Of a stretch of 21,350 nt of DNA, positions 1 through 7,337 are shown one piece after another. The translations under genes and the position numbers were made by a program. The notes under the pieces were generated by a model. The model did no database searches. It saw nothing but the letters and a program-made list of their open reading frames with translations, and had not been told where the DNA came from. Origin of the DNA: JAVJUV01 sp047314965 (GTDB taxonomy: Bacteria > Pseudomonadota > Alphaproteobacteria > Rhodobacterales > Rhodobacteraceae). Position 1 is the first letter of the stretch. Each line of letters opens with the position of its first letter. The DNA lies in the NCBI RefSeq assembly GCF_047314965.1, contig NZ_JBLBVK010000008.1:1-21350 (forward strand). Reading direction: 5' to 3'.

Positions 1-216
1 TCCGTTCCACATGCCAAACCGGACATCTGACAAAGAGACTCGAATGCCGCCTTCGAGCCCTTTCCGGAAGTGACCAACCAGAAGCCCTCGCAAATGCAGC
101 ATGAACACCTCTGAGCCTGACCGCTGCGGCTCAGAAGGAAAGCGGTCATCCGTGACCGATGCAGCGAGATCTCAGACCTCAAGGTCCAGGTTGCGGACAA
201 CTCCGGCGGTGTCCAC
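1..216. other. Intergenic, no supported gene
   Basis: No reading frame here has a credible ribosome binding site or recognisable product. The stretch holds a small inverted repeat, CTCGAA (39-44) with TTCGAG (52-57). It also has two segments resembling other intergenic places in the window: CAAAGAGACTCGAA at 31-44 (compare CAAAGAGGGCTCGAA at 1453-1467) and AGCGGTCATC at 141-150. It is read as decayed repeat material. Confidence 0.4.
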
Positions 217-765
217 CTATGGACGAACGTCCGCTTCAGAGAGACGTGTCCAGTTTAACCCCACCAGAACCGTCAGCAGCACAGCTAGGGTTGTTAAAGC
301 GGATTTAAGAATTGTGGCTGAGCTAGTGGCGTAAACCAGTGGAACAGAAATCTCTGGCCAGCTCCAAATCATGGCCGCGATACCAAGGTTTTCGACATAA
401 TCGAACAAAGCGCTACCAACCGAAAAGGCAATGCCAAAGCGGACAAGTTTTCTGTTTGGCATGCGTTGCCCAAACCGGCAGATCGTGGCGATCAAAGTCA
501 ACGCGAGCATGAATGGATAAAGTGTGTCCAACGCGATCTGGTGACTGAGATAATACGCGCGCCCTTCCACTCCCAACGCTTCAAGAAGCGTCGCCGCCTC
601 TTTGGAGCCATAGCCGAAAGGACGCATGTCGAATGGGACGCGCCCTGAGACCGCTTCGATATGGGCGAGCGTGACATTGATCATCAGCAAATAGATTGAT
701 GCACCTATCAGTCCTGAGCCAACCGCAACTTTTCCAATGTGTTTTGACAATTTTCTGTTCGTCAT
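217..765 (-). CDS. Integral membrane protein, function unknown
   Basis: A 182-residue protein with about five hydrophobic segments: one near residues 14-30 after a basic N-terminus, two near 75-115, one near 125-140 and one near the C-terminus. It has no signal-peptidase site and no motif that I recognise. The ATG at 765 is chosen over an in-frame ATG at 837 because AAGGAG lies a short distance upstream, and the longer form would run into the divergent neighbour's start region. It is transcribed away from a Crp/Fnr-like regulator that starts 78 bases away, so control by that regulator is a reasonable inference. The gene call is good; the function is unknown. Confidence 0.75.
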   Translation of the reverse strand: MTNRKLSKHIGKVAVGSGLIGASIYLLMINVTLAHIEAVSGRVPFDMRPFGYGSKEAATLLEALGVEGRAYYLSHQIALDTLYPFMLALTLIATICRFGQRMPNRKLVRFGIAFSVGSALFDYVENLGIAAMIWSWPEISVPLVYATSSATILKSALTTLAVLLTVLVGLNWTRLSEADVRP

Positions 766-818
766 TTTGTAAACTCCTTGATCCGTGCCACACATGCCCT
801 CAGACGCGGTCACCCGCA

Positions 819-832
819 TTATCATTTGATAA
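819..832. promoter_or_regulatory. Palindrome, candidate operator
   Basis: TTATCA-TT-TGATAA is a perfect 6-bp inverted repeat with a 2-base spacer. It lies in the 78-base divergent region, 11 bases before the regulator's ATG at 844 and overlapping its likely ribosome binding site. The half-sites resemble Crp/Fnr-family dyads, but the order differs from a classical FNR box (TTGAT-N4-ATCAA). The position suits autorepression. Binding is inferred, not shown. Confidence 0.45.
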
Positions 833-843
833 GGCACGCTCAG

Positions 844-1416
844 ATGGATTTACGGACGTTTCTGATGCAGTCTCCCGACTTGTCAGATATGGCTTGCGCG
901 GAGGATTTTGCGTCTGATTGGAAACGAAAGCGTTTGAACAAGGGGGCGCACCTTACCCGGCAGGAACAACCCGAAACAGACGAATTCGTTCTTTTGGAAG
1001 GCTGCTTGGTGAGCAGTATTTGTGACCAAGACGGCAAAGAAGTCAGCGTCGAGTTTTATGTGGGTCCCTGCGTTATCACGCCAAATATCGCTCGAACGCG
1101 CAATGGTGTGTCGCTCGTGTCCATTGCGGCAACGACCGATGCCCTGCTTGCAAGGATCGACAGTGATCTACTTTCAAATCGGATGATTTCATCTGAACCC
1201 ATCCGAAATTGGGCCAATGGTGTTCTGCGGGACGCGCTAAGCCGGAAGGTAGATCGAGAGTGGTGCCTCGCCGCGCTTAAAGGAGCTGAGCGGCTCACTT
1301 GGTTTCGCCAAGCATTCCCCGGCTATGAAGACATCTTTCCCCATATGTTGATTGCATCCTTTTTAGGGATCACACCTGTCACCATGAGCCGTTTACGCAC
1401 CGGCGACAAACACTGA
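844..1416 (+). CDS. Crp/Fnr-family transcriptional regulator
   Basis: A 190-residue protein with the layout of a compact Crp/Fnr regulator. Residues ~25-110 resemble the cyclic-nucleotide-binding-like beta roll (the segment around ETDEFVLLEGCLVSS is typical), followed by a helical linker. A C-terminal helix-turn-helix lies around residues 168-186, with ASFLGITPVTMSRLR as the probable recognition unit. It lacks the N-terminal cysteine cluster of oxygen-sensing FNR, so no Fe-S sensor is apparent. The start at 844 is preferred to the in-frame ATG at 778 because the longer N-terminus reads across the divergent region and is low in similarity to the family. It is divergent from the membrane protein at 217-765 and preceded by a palindrome. 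The ligand is unknown. Confidence 0.78.
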   Translation: MDLRTFLMQSPDLSDMACAEDFASDWKRKRLNKGAHLTRQEQPETDEFVLLEGCLVSSICDQDGKEVSVEFYVGPCVITPNIARTRNGVSLVSIAATTDALLARIDSDLLSNRMISSEPIRNWANGVLRDALSRKVDREWCLAALKGAERLTWFRQAFPGYEDIFPHMLIASFLGITPVTMSRLRTGDKH

Positions 1417-1452
1417 CAGAAGGCGGCCATTCGTGCGTCTTGCAGCATCGGT

Positions 1453-1525
1453 CAAAGAGGGCTCGAACCGGACTACTGCGCCGCAGAAGTGTCGGTCGAA
1501 CCCTTGGTTCGCAAAGCGGTCGTTG
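1453..1525 (+). repeat. Degenerate dispersed repeat, copy B
   Basis: CAAAGAGGGCTCGAA (1453-1467) resembles 31-44, and AAGCGGTCGTTG (1514-1525) matches 9021-9032 exactly over 12 bases. The piece sits between the regulator and the integrase. I infer it to be one copy of a short intergenic repeat family; the boundaries are uncertain. Confidence 0.35.
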
Positions 1526-1600
1526 GTCGAGAGACATTAGACTGTCGGCGTCGGCGCGGTGCCGATGCCTGGTGCGGGAGGGCTGGATGGAGACCCCATC

Positions 1601-2233
1601 ATGTCCAAAATCCAACTCCCGGCAACTAGGCAGGTACGTCCGCCATGGAACAAGGGCCGACTGATCGGCCAGAAGCGTCCTCTTCTACCCAAGCAGGTTT
1701 GGTCCATTCGAGCCAGGCTGGAACTCGCGGATAACCCACGGGACCTGGCGCTGTTCAACCTTGCGATCGACAGCAAGCTCCGCGGTTGTGACCTCGTTCG
1801 TCTGCGTGTCAGTGACCTTGTCGTTGGCGGCTCCGTCCGTGACCGCGTTTCGGTCACACAGAGCAAGACCGGCAGACCCGTTCAGTTCGAAGTATCCGAG
1901 AACACCCGAAACTCGATCCTTGTATGGGTCAGGTCCCCCTCAATGATCGGTTGCAGGTACCTGTTCCCTAGCAGGTTCCACGGTTCACCCCATCTGTCGA
2001 CGCGACAGTACGCCCGTCTCGTCAGGGACTGGGAGTCGGCGATCGGCCTCGATGCAAACGCCTATGGGACGCACTCCCTGAGACGGACCAAGGCCGCGTT
2101 GATCTATCGGAAAACTGGGAACCTGCGGGCCGTACAGCTTCTGCTCGGCCATACGAAGGTCGACAGCACAGTCAGGTACCTCGGCGTCGAACTCGACGAC
2201 GCGCTGAGCATCGCCGAGAAGATCGAAATCTGA
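1601..2233 (+). CDS. Small solitary tyrosine recombinase/integrase
   Basis: A 210-residue protein consisting almost entirely of a tyrosine recombinase catalytic domain. The full catalytic set is visible: Arg61 (SKLRGCDLVRLR), Lys89 (SKTGRP), His158 and Arg161 (THSLRRTKA), His184 (LLGHTK) and the nucleophile Tyr193 (TVRYLG). It lacks the usual separate core-binding domain, as in FimB/FimE-size enzymes, and belongs to the widespread proteobacterial type with the N-terminal PPWNKGR motif. The start at 1601 is chosen because GGAG lies 8 bases upstream; an in-frame ATG at 1559 is possible. No excisionase, cargo or clear attachment site is next to it. Its substrate is unknown, and it may act on a fixed chromosomal site rather than mobilise an element. 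Confidence 0.9.
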   Translation: MSKIQLPATRQVRPPWNKGRLIGQKRPLLPKQVWSIRARLELADNPRDLALFNLAIDSKLRGCDLVRLRVSDLVVGGSVRDRVSVTQSKTGRPVQFEVSENTRNSILVWVRSPSMIGCRYLFPSRFHGSPHLSTRQYARLVRDWESAIGLDANAYGTHSLRRTKAALIYRKTGNLRAVQLLLGHTKVDSTVRYLGVELDDALSIAEKIEI

Positions 2234-2249
2234 GGAACTGGCGGGCGGC

Positions 2250-2260
2250 AGCGGTCGTCC
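2250..2260 (+). repeat. Short piece resembling the dispersed repeat core
   Basis: AGCGGTCGTCC directly after the integrase stop codon matches the first nine bases of the AGCGGTCGTTGG core at 1515 and 9022, in the same orientation. It is short enough that chance cannot be excluded. Confidence 0.2.
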
Positions 2261-2393
2261 GCCATCTCAGACCGGACATCATTCACCGTCGGCAGCAGCG
2301 GCCGCATCGAGCCCAAGGCAGACGTTCAGTCCCACAATCTGGTTAGCGCAAAGGCTTGCCAGATTGGATGCCGTGGCATGGGTTTCTCAGCCT

Positions 2394-2783
2394 TTACTGA
2401 GCGTTATGCAGCAAGTCTTTTGCTCGGTCCCGACCAAGTTCAATCCTGCAGGAGTTGATCCCAATGCCTGTACCCGAGCCACCACCAAAAGTGGCGCCGA
2501 TATATTCGCAATGAGCATCTCTATACGCTGCCCAGGCTGCTTGTGACGCTTCTAGTGCTGGCGCGGCGACTTTGCGACCGGTAACCTCATCAAGCTCTTC
2601 CGCGGAACTCTTCGCAAATCCCAAATAGATGTCGATCGTGGCATCGACCCTTTGGAGCGTGTCAGCTACGCACGCGCCGATCTCAACCTGACTACCCCCA
2701 CCGCATTCGGTGGCGGGGTCGGCAGAAGCGGGAAGCGTCAGGTAGGACAACAGCGTCAGCGTTGCATAGAATTTTTTTCTCAT
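2394..2783 (-). CDS. Secreted LprI-like protein (DUF1311)
   Basis: A 129-residue exported protein. The signal peptide covers residues 1 to about 21 (basic MRKK, hydrophobic core, cleavage near PASA-DP). The mature part has cysteines spaced as in the DUF1311/LprI family, with segments such as SQAAWAAYRDAHCEY and a C-terminal SCRIELGRDRAKDL that are characteristic of it. LprI of Mycobacterium is a lysozyme inhibitor; most proteobacterial members are uncharacterised, so the domain name does not prove that role. The ATG at 2783 is chosen because GAGGAAC lies about 8 bases upstream and it gives a clean signal peptide; an in-frame ATG at 2801 is less likely. It is a single gene facing back toward the integrase. 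Confidence 0.82.
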   Translation of the reverse strand: MRKKFYATLTLLSYLTLPASADPATECGGGSQVEIGACVADTLQRVDATIDIYLGFAKSSAEELDEVTGRKVAAPALEASQAAWAAYRDAHCEYIGATFGGGSGTGIGINSCRIELGRDRAKDLLHNAQ

Positions 2784-3085
2784 GACAGGTTCCTCATACA
2801 CCTATAGCGTTTCAGTGTGCTAACTCCGGTGAGTTCCTATGCATTTGACGCCAAAGGCAAGTGCATTAATGCAAATCCGAGTTGGACAAACTACGCGGGA
2901 TCAGGATGTGGATGATTTCGGACCTCGTAGAGGGCACAGAGGGACGCCCGGTGCCATGCAACCCCTGACCGTCTTTCGCCATTGGTCTAGTTGGGATACC
3001 CAAAAGAGCAGTCATGCGTTTATTAACTTGATTCACCTGCCAACTCGGTGTCCGATCATGGTCCATTGTTAAGGAGGGTTGCTCC
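2784..3085. other. Divergent intergenic region
   Basis: These 302 bases separate the minus-strand DUF1311 gene from the plus-strand gene at 3086 and must hold both promoters. No reading frame here is convincing. A perfect 12-bp palindrome, TGCATTAATGCA, lies at 2862-2873. A strong Shine-Dalgarno sequence, AAGGAGG (3071-3077), belongs to the gene at 3086. I see no repeat or RNA. Confidence 0.5.
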
Positions 3086-3871
3086 ATGCTCACCACCATG
3101 AAACGCATTCTGCCCATGACCTTAGCCTGCCTTGTTGCCGCCACTTCGGCTCAGGCTGAATGGAGCTTCAGCACGGGGATCTATCCCAACGCCTTCATCC
3201 AGACCGACAAGGCGACGCTTGAACTGCAGTGCGACCGGGTGCGTTTCGCGCCCGCAGGCTACGAGGACTCGCAGGACATCGTCACCAAGCAAGGCCTGTC
3301 GTTCCGATTCATGAAGAACGGCACCGCCGAGACCGGGGCGTTCCAGGCCGGGGCGTCGAACGCGGAGATTTCGATCGTCGACAACTATCCCGTCGAAATC
3401 CGGTTCTACGACCAGGGCGATTACGACTTCGTTCTGGACCAGATTGCCCGGAACGCCGTTCTGAACCTGTCGATGATCGACCAGGACATCACCTACGGCA
3501 TCTTCACGCTCAAAGGCTCGTCCGCCGCTGTCAAATCGTTGCGCGCGGCCTGCAACTCGGGCGCATCGGCGTCTCAGTCCCAAGGCATGGAAGCGCCTGA
3601 GGGTATCGTCTACTGCGGCGGCGGAGCCGTTCAGCGGGTCATCGAATACGCCATCGTGGGCCAACCCGGAGACCAGTGGGATGCCATCGTCACGGTAAAT
3701 GGCGAAACCGTCCGTGCCATGACCGCATACAGCTACTTCGGAAACTCCAAGCCGCCGGCCGGTTTCCAGGTCGCGCTTCTGGGCGAAGACCGGTCCGAGT
3801 ACCTTGTCTTCAGTGACGGTGGTCGGAACTGGATCGAGTTCGGCGACTACACCTACGAACAGTGCAATTAA
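3086..3871 (+). CDS. Secreted protein of unknown function
   Basis: A 261-residue protein with an N-terminal signal peptide (MLTTMKRILP, hydrophobic stretch, probable cleavage after AQA near residue 24). The start is set by AAGGAGG 8 bases before ATG 3086. The mature part is predicted mainly beta and contains four cysteines: one early in LQCDRVRF, one in the AACNSG segment near the middle, one in VYCGGG and one at the very C-terminus (EQCN). This fits disulfide-bonded periplasmic protein. The middle cysteine is followed by a short low-complexity linker (SGASASQSQG), suggesting two domains of about 150 and 85 residues. I do not recognise the family. It is followed by a lipoprotein gene about 117 bases downstream. 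Confidence 0.8.
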   Translation: MLTTMKRILPMTLACLVAATSAQAEWSFSTGIYPNAFIQTDKATLELQCDRVRFAPAGYEDSQDIVTKQGLSFRFMKNGTAETGAFQAGASNAEISIVDNYPVEIRFYDQGDYDFVLDQIARNAVLNLSMIDQDITYGIFTLKGSSAAVKSLRAACNSGASASQSQGMEAPEGIVYCGGGAVQRVIEYAIVGQPGDQWDAIVTVNGETVRAMTAYSYFGNSKPPAGFQVALLGEDRSEYLVFSDGGRNWIEFGDYTYEQCN

Positions 3872-3988
3872 CGAGTTGTTTGGAAAGGCGATCACAGGCT
3901 CTTGCCAAGAAGAGGGCTTCTGCATCAGCCGTCCTCTCAAATTCGTAATCGAGTTAACGAAGACATGAACCATGGAAAGGCAATCAAC

Positions 3989-4285
3989 ATGAACACAACA
4001 TTTAGAGTCGTTTCCGGCTTGCTCATGGGAACTTTGCTGACAGCTTGCGTGGAAGATACCGGCTCCACAACCTCGACGCCCAATCGCGCAAACCAGGACT
4101 GTTTGACCGCGGTCGCCCAAGCGACAGGTAACAGTCAAGTCAGAGTCCTTTCTTCCGAGGCCCGCGAGGCCAATATCCGAGTGGTCGTCGGCGTTGGACC
4201 AGATGCAGCACCTTGGCAGTGCATCACCTACGGAGACGGAACAACCGAAGGCATCATGTCTTTGACTAACGAAGGCAGCCTCTGA
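3989..4285 (+). CDS. Small lipoprotein, function unknown
   Basis: A 98-residue predicted lipoprotein. The signal peptide ends in the lipobox LLTAC, after which the cysteine would be lipidated. The mature protein is about 75 residues with two further cysteines (QDCLTAVAQ and PWQCITYG), a plausible disulfide. The segment from VRVLSSEAREANIRVVVGVG to PWQCITYGDGT is a pattern I have seen in short hypothetical proteins of Rhodobacteraceae, without a known role. The start at 3989 is chosen over in-frame 3902 because GGAAAGG lies 8 bases upstream and it places the signal peptide correctly. A strong hairpin follows 60 bases after the stop codon. Confidence 0.8.
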   Translation: MNTTFRVVSGLLMGTLLTACVEDTGSTTSTPNRANQDCLTAVAQATGNSQVRVLSSEAREANIRVVVGVGPDAAPWQCITYGDGTTEGIMSLTNEGSL

Positions 4286-4344
4286 CGCAGCCCCGGCGCG
4301 TCTCCTAGGCATCGCTTTCCGGGCGTCGATGGCGCAACTTGCAG

Positions 4345-4372
4345 CCGCCCGTTTTTTCCGGGCGGTCTCTAC
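4345..4372 (+). terminator. Putative intrinsic terminator
   Basis: CCGCCCG (4345-4351) pairs perfectly with CGGGCGG (4359-4365) around a TTTTTTC loop and is followed by a pyrimidine-rich tail, TCTCTACCTCTT. The position, 60 bases after the lipoprotein gene and before the next gene, fits transcription termination. The tail is not a pure T run, so efficiency is uncertain. Confidence 0.6.
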
Positions 4373-4458
4373 CTCTTGGATGGTTCGGACAGGTGCGCCA
4401 ATCGCTCACCAAGGTCAAATGGTCGATGCAGGCTTAATGAATAAAGGACAGAACAAGC

Positions 4459-4968
4459 ATGTGGTCGCTCGTTGAAAGCATTGGCAAAGCCCATTTGCGG
4501 CTCCTCTTGGCAACCGTCGGCGCGTCGTTCTTTGCCGTCTCGGCGGACGCCCAGGACTGGTCGGGACTGCCCGAGCAGTTCGTGGCGAAGATCAAGGCTG
4601 CCCAGCAGGCATGTTCGGAATTCGATAACGGGCAGTTCGCCCTGGAATACGGAGCCGTGCACCGCGTCGACCTTGACGGCGATATCTATCGGGATTGGGT
4701 TTTGGATGAGGCAGGCTTTGCCTGCTCCACCGCCGTCTCGCTCTATTGCGGTACCGGCGGTTGCATGTCTCACTTCCTGGTCGAGGATCGTGTAGTCTCG
4801 CTCTTCAATCAGGGATGGGACATGGCGAACATCGGCCCGTTCCGCGTCCTGCTTGCAGATGTGCATGGCTCGCTATGCGGTGGCATCAACCCTACGCCGT
4901 GTATCGTGGCCAGCGTCTGGGATGCGGAGGAAAAAGTCTGGCGCAGCACTGCCGCAAAGTGGGAGTAG
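4459..4968 (+). CDS. Secreted protein of unknown function
   Basis: A 169-residue exported protein. The N-terminus (basic residues, LRLLLATVGASFFAVSADA) is a signal peptide with likely cleavage after ADA near residue 31. The mature domain has about six cysteines, including a cluster FACSTAVSLYCGTGGCMS near the middle, which suggests a disulfide-stabilised periplasmic fold. DLDGDIYRDWVLDE resembles an acidic, possibly calcium-binding loop, but this is speculative. AAAGGAC precedes the ATG by about 10 bases. The next gene begins two bases after this stop codon, so the two are probably cotranscribed. The family is not known to me. Confidence 0.8.
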   Translation: MWSLVESIGKAHLRLLLATVGASFFAVSADAQDWSGLPEQFVAKIKAAQQACSEFDNGQFALEYGAVHRVDLDGDIYRDWVLDEAGFACSTAVSLYCGTGGCMSHFLVEDRVVSLFNQGWDMANIGPFRVLLADVHGSLCGGINPTPCIVASVWDAEEKVWRSTAAKWE

Positions 4969-4970
4969 AT

Positions 4971-5297
4971 ATGCAGAGGCTATTCAAAAAAACGATGACC
5001 GGCATCGGTGTCTGCGCTTATGTCCTGGCACTGACGGGATGCGTGGAAACCGCACCTGAAGTCGCGATCAGTGAGCCTGACCCGGAACTGGTCTTTGTCC
5101 GAGGTTACCGCGGTGCTGCGGACGAATGCCAACTGGTCGGGGAAACTGCATTCACGGTCGATTTCCTTGACGATGCGGCCGATCTCGTAGCCTGCCCGAC
5201 CGGAAGCGCTGCGATGGCAAGCCTCATGGCCGAAACCGGAGCGCCGATGCTCACCCAGACAAACAGCTTTACGCTCTTCAGTATTGGAATCCGCTGA
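4971..5297 (+). CDS. Small lipoprotein, function unknown
   Basis: A 108-residue predicted lipoprotein. After MQRLFKK comes a hydrophobic segment ending in the lipobox LALTGC. The mature part includes ADECQLVGETAFTVDFLDDAADLVACPTG, with two cysteines likely forming a disulfide. The start is fixed at 4971 by the ribosome binding site GGGAG (4961-4965), which overlaps the end of the upstream gene; an ORF opening at 4746 in the same frame lacks coding character there. The two-base gap to the gene at 4459 indicates translational coupling and perhaps a shared envelope function. No known function. Confidence 0.78.
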   Translation: MQRLFKKTMTGIGVCAYVLALTGCVETAPEVAISEPDPELVFVRGYRGAADECQLVGETAFTVDFLDDAADLVACPTGSAAMASLMAETGAPMLTQTNSFTLFSIGIR

Positions 5298-5358
5298 GGA
5301 ACTCGGATCAAGCGGGTCATCTGGGGCTCAAAGTGTCGTAGAAGGCGATTGGGTCTGT

Positions 5359-6099
5359 CTAGTCCACGCGCCGCCAGCTCGGGTCAAGAGCGTACAGCTC
5401 TTTGACAGTTCCCGCACCGTGAGCCGCGCCATAGAGAACGATCACATCTCCGGTTGCGTCATGGATGGCCTCCGCCAAATGCTCATTTCGCCAGTCGATC
5501 GTAACGCGTGTGATTTGCGTCACGTCTGCGGTCGGCATGACGAACTCCCCGATCGGCGTGGTCAGGTTTTCCTCGCTGATCTCAAGCGGCCCAACTAGTC
5601 TCTCGTAGGCATCAGCAAGTTCCGCTGGCGTCAGGTCGACGTTGACATCCTTGCCTCCGGGAAACCCAAGGAACTGCGCGTTGTCCTGCGCCACCAAACC
5701 ACCAGATACATTCTCTGCATAGAAAGTCGGTGAGGGGAGAAAGCCAAGCATGGCACGAACCCTGCGCTTGTCTTCGAGTGTCGCTGCATCGAAGTCGATA
5801 AACTCGTAGAAAAGGTCCATTCCTTGTGCTTTGAGTTGCTTCACTTCGCTCGCCACGGCTTCATAAAAAGCCGGCTCAGCCTGGTGGATCATCGGAATAA
5901 AGTGGAGGAACCGCGATCCGTTCGTGAACGTGAATACTCTTGCACTGGACGCCGATCCATCCACGTAGAACTATTCCTCGGAGAGTGCGCCTATATCGCC
6001 TTCTGGCCCTTCTAGCATAACTCCGATGTGCTGAGACGCTCCCGCAAATGATACCCAAACGGCCATAACAACGGTTGCGACACTGGTTCTAAAAAACAT
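5359..6099 (-). pseudogene. TraB/GumN-like secreted protein split by an in-frame amber codon
   Basis: The frame starts at ATG 6099 with AAAGGAG upstream. It encodes a signal peptide (MFFRTSVATVVMAVWVSFAGAS) and 42 residues, then meets TAG at 5971-5973. It continues in the same frame for 203 residues to the stop codon at 5359. The downstream part has the two histidine motifs expected of the TraB/PrgY/GumN group: FLHFIPMIHQ near its start and VLYGAAHGAGTVKEL near its end. That family is proposed to be proteolytic or peptide-binding. Without the amber codon the protein would be 246 residues with an intact export signal. A GTG at 5964 with GAGGA 10 bases upstream could restart translation, but the product would lack the signal peptide. 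Recent nonsense mutation is most likely; sequencing error or readthrough are alternatives. The family assignment is moderate. Confidence 0.65.
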
Positions 6100-6217
6100 C
6101 ACACGTTTCTCCTTTGGCCGGCGGCGCCCGCCCGAGTATTGGCAGAAAGCCGGTGTTCGGGAAAGATCACGGAAAGCTAATCCAAGATGGCCGGGTCTCG
6201 AACGGCGGGAGGAAAAA

Positions 6218-6736
6218 ATGGGATTTGCAACTGCGGTTCGGACGTGTCTGTCCAAGTACATTTCATTTTCCGGCCGAGCATCGCGACCGGAGTATTGGTG
6301 GTTCCTCCTGTTCGTGGTGCTTGGTTCCCTCGTGTTCGGACTACTCGACGGGGTCTTGTTCGGTGTGGATATTGAGACGGGGGAATCCCAAGGTGCTCTG
6401 GCGCCGCTCTGGCAGCTGGCCATGTTCATTCCGCTTCTTGCGGCAGGATGGCGTCGACTTCAGGACACCGGGCGACCCGGCTGGTACATTCTCTTGCCAA
6501 TGCTTGTGTCACTGGTTTCTGTCGTCGGACTGTTCCTGGGCATCTTCACCTTTGGAGTCATGGAACAGAATGTCGCCGATCCTGACAGTCTACGGGGACC
6601 GGCTGCGGTGTTGGGTCTTACCGGTATTGCCGTGATCGGAATCGTCCAGCTTGTGCTGACCGTTTTGATGCTTTGGTGGCTGACAAGGCCGTCCGATCCA
6701 GGCGCAAACGCTTATGGTTCGCCTGCGGCAAGCTAA
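6218..6736 (+). CDS. DUF805 inner-membrane protein
   Basis: A 172-residue membrane protein with the typical DUF805 (YhaH-like) layout. The N-terminal amphipathic motif KYISFSGRASRPEYWWFLLF leads into the first membrane segment. It is followed by FIPLLAAGWRRLQDTGRPGWYIL, the family signature, and two further hydrophobic segments with WWLTRPSDPGANAYG at the C-terminus. An extra hydrophobic segment near residues 85-105 makes it slightly longer than usual. GGGAGGA just before the ATG at 6218 fixes the start. DUF805 proteins are common and mostly uncharacterised. It is divergent from the amber-split TraB-like gene across about 118 bases. Confidence 0.92.
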   Translation: MGFATAVRTCLSKYISFSGRASRPEYWWFLLFVVLGSLVFGLLDGVLFGVDIETGESQGALAPLWQLAMFIPLLAAGWRRLQDTGRPGWYILLPMLVSLVSVVGLFLGIFTFGVMEQNVADPDSLRGPAAVLGLTGIAVIGIVQLVLTVLMLWWLTRPSDPGANAYGSPAAS

Positions 6737-6879
6737 TCCGTCCAAGATTTCGGCGATCCATATCTCCTCGAAGGCGATCGTAGATTCACAATCGTAAGAT
6801 CAACCGAGGAGAATTTATCCAATAGCTCAAGGGGCTGGCATCAGGCGCCATCCCTTGAACCAGACTGCGAGAGCCTCGC

Positions 6880-7146
6880 TTACATGCGATTGAATGCGAT
6901 AATTTGGTCGTCCGAATTCACAGAGCAGCGGAAGGTCGTTCCGCCAGCATATACGGAGTAGTTCCGTGTTCCGAAGGCATCGAAATTGATCGGGTTCGCA
7001 GAAGTTTGATCGTAACTCACCCGCATGAGCGACGCTCCACGCTCGCGGCACTCAAATGCGCCGGGGTCTTCAATCGCATCGCCAACTTCCACGCATCCCG
7101 CGAGTGCCAAGGCAACTGTTCCCGCTGCCATTATTCGTCCGATCAT
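6880..7146 (-). CDS. Small lipoprotein, function unknown
   Basis: An 88-residue predicted lipoprotein. The signal peptide MIGRIMAAGTVALALAGC ends in the lipobox LALAGC. The mature chain is about 70 residues with two cysteines (AFECRERG and TFRCSVNSDD), suggesting one disulfide. The ribosome binding site AAGGGAAG lies about 8 bases upstream of ATG 7146; a second in-frame ATG at 7131 is possible. It resembles in size and layout, but not clearly in sequence, the lipoproteins at 3989 and 4971. Function unknown. Confidence 0.75.
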   Translation of the reverse strand: MIGRIMAAGTVALALAGCVEVGDAIEDPGAFECRERGASLMRVSYDQTSANPINFDAFGTRNYSVYAGGTTFRCSVNSDDQIIAFNRM

Positions 7147-7337
7147 CTGTCTTCCCTTCAGCCGATTTTTTTCCGATTCACGTCGTCGGAACCACTACGT
7201 GGCTTTTGATGGTATGAAGTATGCTGCAGGTTTGGAAGAATTTATTTGGAGAAACAGATTGGGAGCTGTCTACGCAGCGGCATCTATTTTATTGAATGAG
7301 ATTTTGCGCGGAGCCGGGAGCAGAACATCCTGCATGA

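Noticed and set aside
2236..2262. GGCGG...CCGCC inverted repeat after the integrase as a terminator
   Set aside because: The stem is only five bases with a long loop and no T run follows.
3122..4312. A 396-residue minus-strand frame over the genes at 3086 and 3989
   Set aside because: The plus-strand genes have clear signal peptides and ribosome binding sites; the antisense product has no recognisable features and no good start.
5359..5964. The 201-residue frame as an intact cytoplasmic gene starting at GTG 5964
   Set aside because: The frame continues upstream across a single TAG into a proper signal peptide with a strong ribosome binding site, so the interrupted-gene reading is preferred, although restart at GTG is not excluded.
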